Part shown: in pieces, positions 17,633 through 27,901 of the stretch
Layout of the letters: each line of letters opens with the position of its first letter
How positions within the stretch are numbered: position 1 is the stretch's first letter
Assembly (NCBI RefSeq): GCF_014648475.1
Contig: NZ_BMRE01000001.1
Span: 744,001 to 808,000 of the forward strand
From: Lentzea flava
GTDB lineage: Bacteria > Actinomycetota > Actinomycetes > Mycobacteriales > Pseudonocardiaceae
Length of the DNA stretch: 64,000 bases
Direction of reading: 5' to 3'
Program-made: the position numbers and the translations under genes
Notes under the pieces: generated by a model
What the model was told of the DNA's origin: nothing
The model's input: the letters and a program-made list of their open reading frames with translations, nothing else
The model's database searches: none

Positions 17633-18838
17633 GTGAGCGACCCCGAACTTCCCCTCCTCTCCACCGGCGAGCTGCTGCGCGGCATCGTCGACGAGGTGAC
17701 GGAAATCCGGGCCCGCGATTATGCGGTGATGCAGAAAATCGCCGAATTGAACCGGCGTGGAGCCGCTGCCGAGCTTGGTTACAAGAATTTGCAGGACGTG
17801 TTGCGGCATGCGGTCCGCTGGGACAAGAACACCGCGAAACGGTGGGTCGAGCAGGCCGCGCTGCTGAGCAGTGAGATCACCCCGACCGGCAGTGAGGTCG
17901 CCGCCCGGCTTCCGATCGCCGCCGCGGCGGCGGCCGAGGGCGCGGTGTCGATTGATCACGTCGCGGTGGTCGCCGAGGCGATGAAGACTCTGCCTGCCGA
18001 GCGCGAGGGGCAGATGGTGGACTACGCGCGCCAGTTCGCGCCCGCCGCGGTGCGCGTGCTGGGCAAGAGGCTGATCTACGGCCTGTTCCAGAACGACCCC
18101 GAGCCGCGTGACCCCCAGGCCGAGTCCGCGGGCAACCGGCTCTCGCTGCGCCAGAGCAAGACGGGGGACTGGAAGCTCGCGGCGACGATGGACGCGGTCA
18201 CTGGCGCGAAGTTCGCGACCCTGCTGGATCCGCTGGCCAAGCCCCGTCCGACCACCGTCGAGGGCCCGGACCCGCGTTCGCTCGACGAGCGTCAGGGTGA
18301 CGCGCTTGCCGAGCTGGTCGACCTGACGTTGCGGGCGGACCAGCTGCCCGAGCACGGCGGTGAACCAGTCACCCTGACCTTGACGATTCCCTACCAGGAT
18401 CTGGCCGAGCAGACCGGTCACGCGGTGCTGGACAACGGCGAGCGGATCCCGGTCGAGGAAGTGCGTCAGCTGGCCTGCAGTGCCGGGATCATCCCGATGG
18501 TCCTGGGCAGCAAGTCCCAGCCGCTCGACGTGGGCCGCCGGTCGCGGCTGTTCACCGCCGGGATCCGCCGGGCCCTGGTCGCCCGTGACCACGGCTGCGC
18601 GTTCCCCGGCTGCAGTCGTCCGCCGAAGCACTGCGATGCCCACCACATCCATCACTGGGCCGACGGCGGAGACACCCGCATCGACAACGGCGTGCTGCTG
18701 TGCCGCCACCACCACACGTTGATCCATCGCAGCGGGTGGGAAGTGAGGATGGAGCAGGGAGTGCCGGTCTTCTATCCGCCCGCGTGGCTGGATCCGCTGC
18801 GAACACCCAGACGCAACCTGCTCCACACCGCCGCCTGA
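17633..18838 (+). CDS. DUF222 domain HNH endonuclease (13E12 repeat family)
   Basis: 401 aa. Residues about 20-300 are the helical DUF222 region (LLRGIVDEVTEIRARDYAVM, NTAKRWVEQAALLSSEITPT). The C-terminus is an HNH nuclease: FPGCSRPPKHCDAHHIHHW with a downstream LLCRHHHTLIH, giving the zinc/metal His and Cys ligands. The gene is intact. GTG 17633 is 7 nt after TAAATT (17620-17625) and has no ribosome site, so it may be leaderless. Function of DUF222-HNH proteins is not established; copies are common and repeat-associated in actinobacteria. Enclosed by inverted repeats, so probably part of a mobile unit. Confidence 0.88.
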   Translation: MSDPELPLLSTGELLRGIVDEVTEIRARDYAVMQKIAELNRRGAAAELGYKNLQDVLRHAVRWDKNTAKRWVEQAALLSSEITPTGSEVAARLPIAAAAAAEGAVSIDHVAVVAEAMKTLPAEREGQMVDYARQFAPAAVRVLGKRLIYGLFQNDPEPRDPQAESAGNRLSLRQSKTGDWKLAATMDAVTGAKFATLLDPLAKPRPTTVEGPDPRSLDERQGDALAELVDLTLRADQLPEHGGEPVTLTLTIPYQDLAEQTGHAVLDNGERIPVEEVRQLACSAGIIPMVLGSKSQPLDVGRRSRLFTAGIRRALVARDHGCAFPGCSRPPKHCDAHHIHHWADGGDTRIDNGVLLCRHHHTLIHRSGWEVRMEQGVPVFYPPAWLDPLRTPRRNLLHTAA

Positions 18839-19075
18839 CCCCGACCAGGGAGACGCGAGCGGCCCCTCACCACCACCTCGACCGCCACGGCCGTGCAGCA
18901 CCACCACGGCCGTGGCACAGCCATGCCCAAAACCCGCCAGGCATCAGCGACGCCTCACGGCAGTGAAAACCGCGATGACACCGACGAAGCGCTAGCACCG
19001 GCACAGGCAACGGCACCCACGCCGTCCAAGCGGTAATTCCCGCAACCCGACCGCCTAACGCAACCATGCACGCAT

Positions 19076-19199
19076 GCGATTGGGGCTTGACTTTGGGTTC
19101 GAGGTGCTACCGTGTTCGGATCGGCCGGGCGCTTTACCTGCCCGGCTTTTATAGGCCGATCTGCGCCTCGCAAGGGCCCCGAAGTCAAGCCCCAATCGC
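19076..19199 (-). repeat. 124-bp unit with 18-bp terminal inverted repeats (copy 2)
   Basis: Same unit as 17337-17460 in inverted orientation. Paired segments: 19076-19093 with 19182-19199, CGAGG with CCTCG, GATCGGCC (19119-19126) with GGCCGATC (19154-19161), and GCCGGGC (19124-19130) with GCCCGGC (19140-19146); the last two overlap, so they are alternative folds. Confidence 0.8.
19124..19150 (+). terminator. Terminator-like hairpin facing out of the HNH element (right)
   Basis: GCCGGGC (19124-19130), 9-nt loop, GCCCGGC (19140-19146), TTTT (19147-19150). Orientation would stop transcripts leaving the HNH gene rightwards; mirror image of the left hairpin. Confidence 0.6.
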
Positions 19200-19303
19200 A
19201 ATCGTCGCGAAGCGGCGATGAAATGACCCCGCTCGTCAATGGCCCACGCGACCACGCTGGAAGGCGACGGAACCCGCACGGCCGCCCCCCGTAGCTGGCA
19301 GCC

Positions 19304-20530
19304 CTACGAGTACTGCACCTGAAAGTCCTTGATCCCGTTCAACCACCCCGACCTCAACCGCCGAGGCTCAGCAACCTGCCGAATCCCAGGCATGTGATCA
19401 GCGATGGCGTTGAAGATCAGGTCGATCTCCAACCGAGCCAGGTTGGCCCCGATGCAGAAGTGCGCCCCACTCCCCCCGAACCCGAGGTGCGGGTTGGGAT
19501 CCCGAGTGATGTCGAACTTCTCCGGCTCCTCGAACACCTCCTCGTCGAAGTTCGCGGACGAGTAGAACAGCCCGACCCGCTGCCCCTTCTTGATCTCCAC
19601 CCCGCTCAGCACGGTGTCCTGCGTGGCCGTCCGCTGGAACACCACAACGGGCGTGGCGTACCGGACGATCTCGTCGGCCGCAGTGGCCGGCCGCTCGGCC
19701 TTGAACAACTCCCACTGCTCAGGATGATCGAAGAACGCCTTCATCCCGTGAGTGATCGCGTTGCGCGTGGTCTCGTTCCCCGCAACAGCCAGCAGCAGCA
19801 CGAAGAACCCGAACTCCTCGGAGGCCAGGCCGGCACCGTCCACATCGGCCTGAACCAGCTTGGTGACGATGTCCGAGCGCGGGCACGCGCGGCGGTCTTC
19901 CGCCATCGTCCACGAATAGCCGAGCAGTTCGGTGGCCGCGGCCATCGGGTCGCCTTCGAACTCGGGGTCGTCGTAGGAGATCATCTGGTTGGACCAGTCG
20001 AAGATCTTTCGGCGGTCCTCCTGCGGGATGCCGATGAGTTCGGCGATCGCCTGCAGCGGCAGCTCGCAGGCCACGTCCGTGACGAAGTCGCCTTGGCCCT
20101 TGGCCACGGCCTCGGCCACGATCTTCTCGGCTCGGGCGCTCAGGGCCTCGCGCAGGGCGTTGATGGACTTCGGGGTGAAGCCGCGGGAGATGATGCCGCG
20201 TTGCTTGGTGTGGACCGGCGGGTCCATGTTGAGCAGGAGGAGGCGCTGCATCTCGATGCGGTCGCGGGTCATGCCGTCGGCGAACCGGATGATCGCGGTG
20301 TTCTCCCAGCTCGAGTAGATGTCGCTGTGGCGGGAGACCTCCTTGACGTCCGCGTGTTTGGTCACCACCCAGAAGCCGTCGTCGGAGAAACCGCCCTGAC
20401 CCGTCGGGTGGGCGTTCCACCAGATCGGCGCGGTCTGGCGCAGCTCGGCGAACTCCTCCAGGGGTAAGCGTTTCGCGTACATGTCGGGGTCGGTGAAGTC
20501 GAAGCCCTCTGGGATGCGCGGCTTGCCCAC
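19304..20530 (-). CDS. cyp125: Steroid C26/C27 monooxygenase CYP125
   Basis: 408-aa cytochrome P450. I-helix AGNETTRNAITHG (about 250), K-helix E-x-x-R in ADEIVRYATP, and the heme loop GFGGSGAHFCIGANLAR with the Cys thiolate ligand (about 355). N-terminus GFDFTDPDMYAKRLP matches CYP125. Known role: stepwise oxidation of the terminal side-chain carbon of cholest-4-en-3-one to the acid, before FadD19. GTG 20530 has AGGAGG 8 nt upstream. Divergent from fadA5 across two KstR operators, as in Rv3545c/Rv3546. Redox partner may be FdxD (inference). Confidence 0.94.
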   Translation of the reverse strand: MGKPRIPEGFDFTDPDMYAKRLPLEEFAELRQTAPIWWNAHPTGQGGFSDDGFWVVTKHADVKEVSRHSDIYSSWENTAIIRFADGMTRDRIEMQRLLLLNMDPPVHTKQRGIISRGFTPKSINALREALSARAEKIVAEAVAKGQGDFVTDVACELPLQAIAELIGIPQEDRRKIFDWSNQMISYDDPEFEGDPMAAATELLGYSWTMAEDRRACPRSDIVTKLVQADVDGAGLASEEFGFFVLLLAVAGNETTRNAITHGMKAFFDHPEQWELFKAERPATAADEIVRYATPVVVFQRTATQDTVLSGVEIKKGQRVGLFYSSANFDEEVFEEPEKFDITRDPNPHLGFGGSGAHFCIGANLARLEIDLIFNAIADHMPGIRQVAEPRRLRSGWLNGIKDFQVQYS

Positions 20531-20546
20531 GGAGCCACCTCCTAGG

Positions 20547-22637
<2,091 letters not shown>

Positions 22638-22641
<4 letters not shown>

Positions 22642-23393
22642 GACGAACCCCCATCGGTGTTGGCAGCGGCCAGGAACGCGGGCACCTCTCCCCCGCCGTG
22701 CACGACCAGAGTCGAACCGGTGACGTAAGAAGCCAGCGGCGAAGCGAGGAAGACCGCGCACGCGCCGACCTCGTCCGGCGACGCGAGCCGGCCCAGCGGC
22801 ACGGTCCGGGACACGGCTTCGATCCCGGCCTCGTCCCCGTAGTGCAGATGGGACTGTTCGGTGCGCACCATGCCCACGGCCAAAGCGTTGACCCGCACGC
22901 GCGGCGCCCACTCGACGGCCAAGGACGAAGTCAGGCTGTCCAGTCCGGCCTTCGCGGCGCCGTAGGCAGCGGTCCCCGGTGACGGGCGGCGCCCGGAAAT
23001 GCTGCTGACCATCACGATCGAGCCACCGGACTCCTGCATCACGGCGTTCGCTGCCTGCGACACCAGCAGCGGCGCCAGCAGGTTCAGCTCCACGACCTTC
23101 TGGTGGAACCGCGGCGAGGCCTTGTCCGCCAGCGCGAACGGCGCTCCACCGGCGTTGTTGACCAGCACGTCCAGTCGCCCGAACCGCGCCACGATCCCGG
23201 ACACGAGCGCCGAAACCTGCTCGGCGTCCCGGACGTCGCACTGGACGAACGACGCACCTGGGACGGAAGCAGGACGCCGGGCGCACGTCACCACCGTCGC
23301 GCCGACCGACAGGAACGCGCGGGTGATGCCGAGACCGACACCCCGCACGCCGCCCGTCACGAGGACGACGCTTCCGTCGAGGGAGAGTTCCAC
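22638..23393 (-). CDS. SDR-family oxidoreductase (Rv3549c-like)
   Basis: 251-aa classical short-chain dehydrogenase: TGGVRGVGLGI, NNAGGAPFALAD, VSSISGRRPSPG and YGAAKAGLDS active-site Tyr-Lys. First gene of a two-SDR operon; the KstR2-type palindrome at 23431-23448 lies between it and echA20, so it may belong to the KstR2 group. Matches Rv3549c by position and sequence. Substrate not known. GTG 23393. Confidence 0.86.
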
Positions 23394-23430
23394 TCCGCAC
23401 CTACCCCGGTCGCTCCGGCGCTGCTAAATT

Positions 23431-23448
23431 ACCAAGCAATCGCTTGGT
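23431..23448. promoter_or_regulatory. KstR2-like palindrome with wider spacing (Rv3549c-like SDR / echA20-ipdABC)
   Basis: ACCAAGCAATCGCTTGGT: perfect 7-bp arms ACCAAGC/GCTTGGT. The KstR2 consensus AnCAAGnnCTTGnT has 2 bp between CAAG and CTTG, here there are 6. Placed 15 bp before echA20 and directly after TAAATT (23425-23430), a possible -10. Confidence 0.6.
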
Positions 23449-23463
23449 TCGGAAGGCGGCGCG

Positions 23464-24231
23464 ATGGGAATCTCCAGCAGCCACACCGAAAACGGCATCA
23501 TCGAGGTGACGGTCGACATCCCTCCTGTCAACGCGATCCCCGCGCGCGGCTGGTTCGAGCTGGCCGAGACGATCACGTACGCGGGCAGGGATCCCCAGGC
23601 ACGGGTCGTGATCCTCAGGGCCGAGGGCAGGGGGTTCTGCGCGGGCGTCGACATCAAGGAGATGCAGCGCACGCCCGGCTACGACGCCCTGATCGCCGCG
23701 AACAGGGGTTGCGCCAAGGCTTTCGCCGCCGTCTACGACTGCGAGGTGCCGGTCATCGCCGCGGTCAACGGGTTCTGCCTCGGCGGCGGCATCGGGCTGG
23801 TCGGCAACGCGGACGTCGTCGTCGCGTCCGACGACGCCACGTTCGGCCTCCCCGAGGTCGACCGGGGCGCGCTCGGCGCGGCAACCCACCTGGCCAGGCT
23901 CGTGCCGCAACACCTGATGCGGACGCTGTACTACACGGCCAGGACCGTCAGCGCGCAGACGCTGCACCACCACGGCAGCGTCTTCGAGGTCGTGCCGCGC
24001 GAGCAGCTCGACGACGCGGCCCGCGAGATCGCCAAGGAGATCGCCAAGAAGGACCCGACGGTGATCCGCGCGGCCAAGGAAGCGATCAACGGCATCGACC
24101 CGCAGCGCGTGCACACCAGCTACCGCTTCGAGCAGGGCTTCACCTTCGAGCTGAACCTCACCGGCGTGTCGGATCACGCCCGGCAGGCCTTCCTGGACGG
24201 AAACCATGCGCGACAAGCGAATGACAGCTGA
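23464..24231 (+). CDS. echA20: EchA20, HIP-pathway ring-D cleaving crotonase
   Basis: 255-aa crotonase-superfamily enzyme with oxyanion-hole segments GRGFCAGVDIKEM (about 58-70) and NGFCLGGGIGLVGNADVV (about 102-119). Homologue of Rv3550, known to hydrolyse ring D of the HIEC-CoA intermediate in C/D-ring degradation, giving COCHEA-CoA for IpdAB. ATG 23464 has GGAAGG 7 nt upstream. The 3' end overlaps ipdA by 26 bp. First gene of echA20-ipdA-ipdB-ipdC. Confidence 0.93.
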   Translation: MGISSSHTENGIIEVTVDIPPVNAIPARGWFELAETITYAGRDPQARVVILRAEGRGFCAGVDIKEMQRTPGYDALIAANRGCAKAFAAVYDCEVPVIAAVNGFCLGGGIGLVGNADVVVASDDATFGLPEVDRGALGAATHLARLVPQHLMRTLYYTARTVSAQTLHHHGSVFEVVPREQLDDAAREIAKEIAKKDPTVIRAAKEAINGIDPQRVHTSYRFEQGFTFELNLTGVSDHARQAFLDGNHARQANDS

Positions 24232-25003
24232 CGAGGCAGTCTCGGGGATCAAGGACGGCATGACCGTCGGCATCGGCGGCTGGGGCTCGCGGCGCAAACC
24301 GATGGCCCTGGTGAAGGCGCTTCTCCGGACCGACGTCAAGGACCTCGTCGTGGTCACCTACGGCGGCCCGGACGTCGGGCTGCTGTGCGCGGCGGGCAAG
24401 GTCCGCAAGCTGGTCTACGGGTTCGTCTCGCTCGACTCCATCCCGTACGACCCGTGGTTCAAACGGGTCCGCGAGGCCGGTGGGATCGAGGTGCTGGAGC
24501 TGGACGAGGGCATGTTCCAGACGGGGCTCAGGGCCGCCGCGCACCGGTTGCCGTTCCTGCCGATCAGGGCGGGCCTCGGTTCGGACGTGCTCAAGTACGC
24601 GCCCGAGATCAAAACCATCCGTTCGCCTTATGACGACGGTGAAGAGCTGGTCGCGATGCCCGCGCTGAAGCTCGACGTCGCGCTGGTGCACCTCAACCGC
24701 GCGGACCGGCACGGCAACGCCCAGTACCTCGGCCCCGACCCGTACTTCGACGACCTGTTCTGCCTGGCCGCGGACCGGCGTTACGTCTCCTGCGAGCGGA
24801 TCGTGGAGACGTTCGACGGACCACCGCAGACGTTGCTGCTCAACCGGATGATGGTCGACGGAGTCGTGGAAGCACCGGGTGGGGCGGGGTTCACGAGCTG
24901 CGTCCCCGACTACCCGCGCGACGAGAAGCTCCAGCGCGAGTACGCCGAAGCAGCAGCCGACCTGGAGAAATGGCCGGACTTCTACGAGAGGGTGCTGGGA
25001 TGA
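24206..25003 (+). CDS. ipdA: COCHEA-CoA hydrolase subunit IpdA
   Basis: 265-aa class I CoA-transferase-fold protein: GIGGWGSRRKPMALVKALL (about 22-40), VTYGGPDVGLLCAAGKV, LELDEGMFQTGLRAA (Glu-containing active-site loop), and PYFDDLFCLAADRRYVSCER. IpdAB is known to open the last steroid ring by hydrolytic C-C cleavage rather than transfer CoA. Starts inside echA20; an alternative start is ATG 24221. The next gene overlaps by 4 bp. Confidence 0.93.
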   Translation: MRDKRMTADEAVSGIKDGMTVGIGGWGSRRKPMALVKALLRTDVKDLVVVTYGGPDVGLLCAAGKVRKLVYGFVSLDSIPYDPWFKRVREAGGIEVLELDEGMFQTGLRAAAHRLPFLPIRAGLGSDVLKYAPEIKTIRSPYDDGEELVAMPALKLDVALVHLNRADRHGNAQYLGPDPYFDDLFCLAADRRYVSCERIVETFDGPPQTLLLNRMMVDGVVEAPGGAGFTSCVPDYPRDEKLQREYAEAAADLEKWPDFYERVLG

Positions 25004-25713
25004 GCGACATCACCAGGGCCGAAATCTGCGTCACGGCCTGCGCCGACCTGTTCCTGGGCGCCGGTGAGACGCTCGCCAGCCCGATGGGGCTCATCCCGTC
25101 CCTCGGCGCGAAGCTCGCCCGCCTCACCACCGAACCCGACCTGCTGCTGAGCGACGGCGAGGCCTACCTCCTCACGCCGGAGTCCACTGTGGAGGGCTGG
25201 CTGCCGTACCGGAAGGTGTTCGACGTCGTCGCGCACGGCCGCCGGCACGTCGTGATGGGCGCGAACCAGGTCGACAGGTTCGGCAACCAGAACATCTCCG
25301 CGATCGGCGACCACGCGCGGCCCACCCGGCAGCTGCTCGGCTTCCGCGGCGCGCCGGGCAACACGATCAACCACCGCACCAGCTACTGGGTGCCGCGGCA
25401 CAGCCCGCGCGTGCTGGTCGAGGCCGTTGACGTCGTCTCCGGCGTCGGCTACGACCACGCCGTGGGCCCGTTCCACGACGTCCATCGCGTCGTCACGAAC
25501 CTGGCGGTGCTCGACTTCGACACCCCCGACCACTCGATGCGGCTGGTCTCCACCCACCCCGGCGTGTCGGTCGACGAAGTCCAGAAGCAGACGTCGTTCC
25601 CGCTGGTGGCGGACGAGGTGAGCGAGACCCGGCTGCCCACCGACGAGGAGCTCGAGCTGCTCCGCACCGTGCTCGATCCGGACAGCCGGCGCGACCGGGA
25701 AGTCCCGGCATGA
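25000..25713 (+). CDS. ipdB: COCHEA-CoA hydrolase subunit IpdB
   Basis: 237-aa beta subunit partner of IpdA: LFLGAGETLASPMGLIPSLG (about 17-36), GEAYLLTPESTVEGWLPY and MGANQVDRFGNQNIS. It lacks the usual CoA-transferase catalytic Glu context, as expected for this family. Overlaps ipdA and ipdC starts by 4 bp each (ATGA), so the subunits are made in equal amounts. Confidence 0.93.
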   Translation: MSDITRAEICVTACADLFLGAGETLASPMGLIPSLGAKLARLTTEPDLLLSDGEAYLLTPESTVEGWLPYRKVFDVVAHGRRHVVMGANQVDRFGNQNISAIGDHARPTRQLLGFRGAPGNTINHRTSYWVPRHSPRVLVEAVDVVSGVGYDHAVGPFHDVHRVVTNLAVLDFDTPDHSMRLVSTHPGVSVDEVQKQTSFPLVADEVSETRLPTDEELELLRTVLDPDSRRDREVPA

Positions 25714-26759
25714 GGACCGCGCTGACCGAGCTGGTCGGTGTCCGCCATCCCGTGGTGCAGACCGGGATGGGCTGGGTCGCGGGACCGCGCCTCGTCTCCG
25801 CGACCGCCGTAGCGGGCGGGCTCGGGATCCTCGCCTCGGCCACGATGACCTACGCCGAACTCGAAGCGGCCATCAAGGAAACCCGTTCTCGCACGTCACA
25901 ACCGTTCGGCGTGAACCTGCGAGCCGACGCCCAGGACGCGGCCGAACGGGTCGACCTGCTGATCCGCGAACAGGTCAAGGTCGCTTCCTTCGCACTGGCC
26001 CCGAAACCGGACATGATCGCGAAGCTGAACGACGCCGGCGTCGTCGTGATCCCGTCGGTCGGTGCGGCCAGGCATGCGGAGAAGGTTGCGGAGTGGGGTG
26101 CCCACGCGGTGATCGTCCAGGGCGGCGAGGGCGGCGGCCACACCGGCGGCGTGGCGACGACCCTGCTGCTGCCGAGCGTGCTGGACGCGGTCGACATCCC
26201 GGTGGTCGCCGCGGGCGGCTTCTTCGACGGCAGGGGGCTCGCGGCGGCGCTCGCGTACGGCGCGGCCGGAATCGCGATGGGCACGAGGTTCCTGCTCACC
26301 CAGGAGAGCACGGTCCCCGACGCGGTCAAACAGGCCTACCTGCAACGAGACCTGAACGGCACGGTCGTGACCACCCGCGTCGACGGTCTGCCGCACCGAG
26401 TGCTGCGCACCGACCTCGTGAACCACCTGGAGCGGTCGGGGAAGGTCAGCAGCCTGGTCCGCGCGCTCGCCAACGCGGCCAGGTTCCGCCGGCACACCGG
26501 GCTGACCTGGCGCGCGATGATCCGCGAAGGCCTCGCCCTGCGGCACGGCAAGGACCTCACCTGGGCCCAGGTGATCATGGCCGCGAACACGCCGATGCTG
26601 CTGCGCGCCGGCCTGGTCGAGGGCAGGACCGACGCGGGCGTGCTCGCGTCCGGTCAGGTCGCCGGCCTCCTCAGCGACCTGCCGACCTGCGAGGAGCTGA
26701 TCACCGGCATCGTCACCGACGCCGAGAAGATCATCGATCAGCTCAGAGACGTTCGATGA
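25710..26759 (+). CDS. ipdC: IpdC, NPD-type flavin-dependent oxidoreductase
   Basis: 349-aa FMN TIM-barrel protein: QTGMGWVAGPRLVSATAVAG at the N-terminus, QGGEGGGHTGGVAT and VAAGGFFDGRGLAAALAYG phosphate-binding loops. Homologue of Rv3553, which acts in the HIP pathway on a hydroxylated C/D-ring CoA ester. Last gene of the echA20-ipdABC operon. Its end overlaps the convergent fadA6 by 17 bp. Confidence 0.92.
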   Translation: MRTALTELVGVRHPVVQTGMGWVAGPRLVSATAVAGGLGILASATMTYAELEAAIKETRSRTSQPFGVNLRADAQDAAERVDLLIREQVKVASFALAPKPDMIAKLNDAGVVVIPSVGAARHAEKVAEWGAHAVIVQGGEGGGHTGGVATTLLLPSVLDAVDIPVVAAGGFFDGRGLAAALAYGAAGIAMGTRFLLTQESTVPDAVKQAYLQRDLNGTVVTTRVDGLPHRVLRTDLVNHLERSGKVSSLVRALANAARFRRHTGLTWRAMIREGLALRHGKDLTWAQVIMAANTPMLLRAGLVEGRTDAGVLASGQVAGLLSDLPTCEELITGIVTDAEKIIDQLRDVR

Positions 26760-27888
26760 TCGTCACGTTCGCCTGACCGCCACCCTCGCACATGGTCTGC
26801 AGGCCGTAACGACCGCCGGACCGCTCCAGCTCGTGCAGCAACGTCGTGAACAGCTTGGTGCCGGTCGCTCCGATGGGATGACCGAGAGCGAGCGCTCCCC
26901 CGTTGACGTTGACCTTCGCCAGGTCGACGCGCAACTCCTTGGCCGACGCCAGCGGAACGGACGCGAACGCCTCGTTGATCTCGAACAGGTCGATGTCCGA
27001 AATGGACATCCCGGCCCGTTCCAGCGCGAACCGGGTGGCGCGGATCGGCGCGGTCAGCATGTAGATCGGGTCGGACCCGCGAGCGGAGAGGTGGTGCACC
27101 CGAGCCCGCGGCGTCAGCTTCCGCTCGCGCACGGCCCGTTCCGACACGACGAGCACCGCCGAGGCACCGTCGGAGATCTGCGAGGACAACGCCGCCGTCG
27201 TCCGCCCGCCCGGCCGCAACGGTTGCAGCGCAGCCATCTTCTCGGCGCTGGTGTCCGGGCGCGGGCACTCGTCGTGCACGACGCCGTCGACCGGCGCGAT
27301 CTCCCGGTCGAACCGGCCCTCCTTGATCGCGGTGATCGCCCGCAGATGGCTCTGCAGCGCGTACTCCTCCATCTCACGCCGCGAGAGGTCCCACCGCACG
27401 GCGATCAGGTCGGCGGCGCGGAACTGGTTGACCTCCTCGTCGCCGTACCGGTGCTGCCAGCCCTCGCAGCCCTCGAACGGGCTCCCCGCTGGTGAGTTGG
27501 CCGTCATGGCCGACCCGATCGGCACCTGCGACATGTTCTGCACGCCACCGGCGACGATCACGTCGGCGGTGCCGCTCATCACCGCCTGCGCCGCGAAGTG
27601 CAGCGCCTGCTGGCTCGACCCGCACTGCCGGTCGACCGTCACGCCCGGCACCTGCTCCGGGAAACCCGCCGCCAGCCAGGACGTCCGCGCGATGTCACCC
27701 GCCTGCGGCCCGACCGTGTCCACGCAGCCGAAGATCACGTCGTCCACGTCCGTCGGGTCGACGTCGACGCGGTTGAGCAGCGCCGTGATCACGTGCGCAC
27801 CGAGATCGGCGGGATGCACGTGGCTCAGCACGCCGCCACGCCTGCCCGCCGGAGTCCGCACAGCCTCGATGATGTACGCCTCGGCCAC
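26743..27888 (-). CDS. fadA6: Thiolase FadA6
   Basis: 381-aa thiolase: nucleophile DRQCGSSQQALHFAAQ (Cys about 90), NEAFASVPLAS, NVNGGALALGHPIGATG and MCEGGGQAN. The second catalytic Cys segment reads TMCEGGG, as in FadA6. Acts at the final C-C cleavages of C/D-ring degradation (homologue of Rv3556c). GTG 27888 has AGGAGGG 9 nt upstream and lies 13 bp downstream of kstR2, so both are on one transcript. Confidence 0.92.
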   Translation of the reverse strand: MAEAYIIEAVRTPAGRRGGVLSHVHPADLGAHVITALLNRVDVDPTDVDDVIFGCVDTVGPQAGDIARTSWLAAGFPEQVPGVTVDRQCGSSQQALHFAAQAVMSGTADVIVAGGVQNMSQVPIGSAMTANSPAGSPFEGCEGWQHRYGDEEVNQFRAADLIAVRWDLSRREMEEYALQSHLRAITAIKEGRFDREIAPVDGVVHDECPRPDTSAEKMAALQPLRPGGRTTAALSSQISDGASAVLVVSERAVRERKLTPRARVHHLSARGSDPIYMLTAPIRATRFALERAGMSISDIDLFEINEAFASVPLASAKELRVDLAKVNVNGGALALGHPIGATGTKLFTTLLHELERSGGRYGLQTMCEGGGQANVTIIERL

Positions 27889-27901
27889 GAGGGCCCTCCT
27901 T

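Larger units (their letters stand above)
17274..19262. mobile_element. DUF222-HNH element bounded by ~242-bp inverted repeats
   Basis: A 1,989-bp block: left repeat 17274-17515, a 117-bp AT-richer spacer, the DUF222-HNH gene (17633-18838), a 181-bp spacer with nothing recognised, and the right repeat 19020-19262 in opposite orientation. The two repeats agree over nearly their whole length, with a few substitutions and small indels. No transposase is present. The genes on either side belong to the same sterol pathway, consistent with insertion into it. DUF222-HNH proteins (13E12 repeat family in mycobacteria) occur in repeated mobile-looking copies; I found no target-site duplication. Confidence 0.7.
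19020..19262 (-). repeat. Right inverted repeat of HNH element
   Basis: Reverse-complement copy of 17274-17515. Together with the unrelated 18839-19019 segment, in which I see nothing, and a short run to 19303, it makes up the 465-bp gene-free stretch between the HNH gene and cyp125. Confidence 0.85.

Noticed and set aside
17626..17639. AGAACACGTGAGCG in front of the HNH gene as a KstR operator
   Set aside because: Only the AAC half matches; GTT is replaced by GTG and the outer bases are wrong. The GTG is the start codon of the HNH gene.
17274..19262. IscB/OMEGA-like RNA-guided nuclease (HNH gene next to a structured repeat)
   Set aside because: The protein has DUF222 plus HNH and no RuvC, bridge helix or PLMP-type domains, and the structured unit lies on both sides in inverted orientation. 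An RNA-guided mechanism is not supported.
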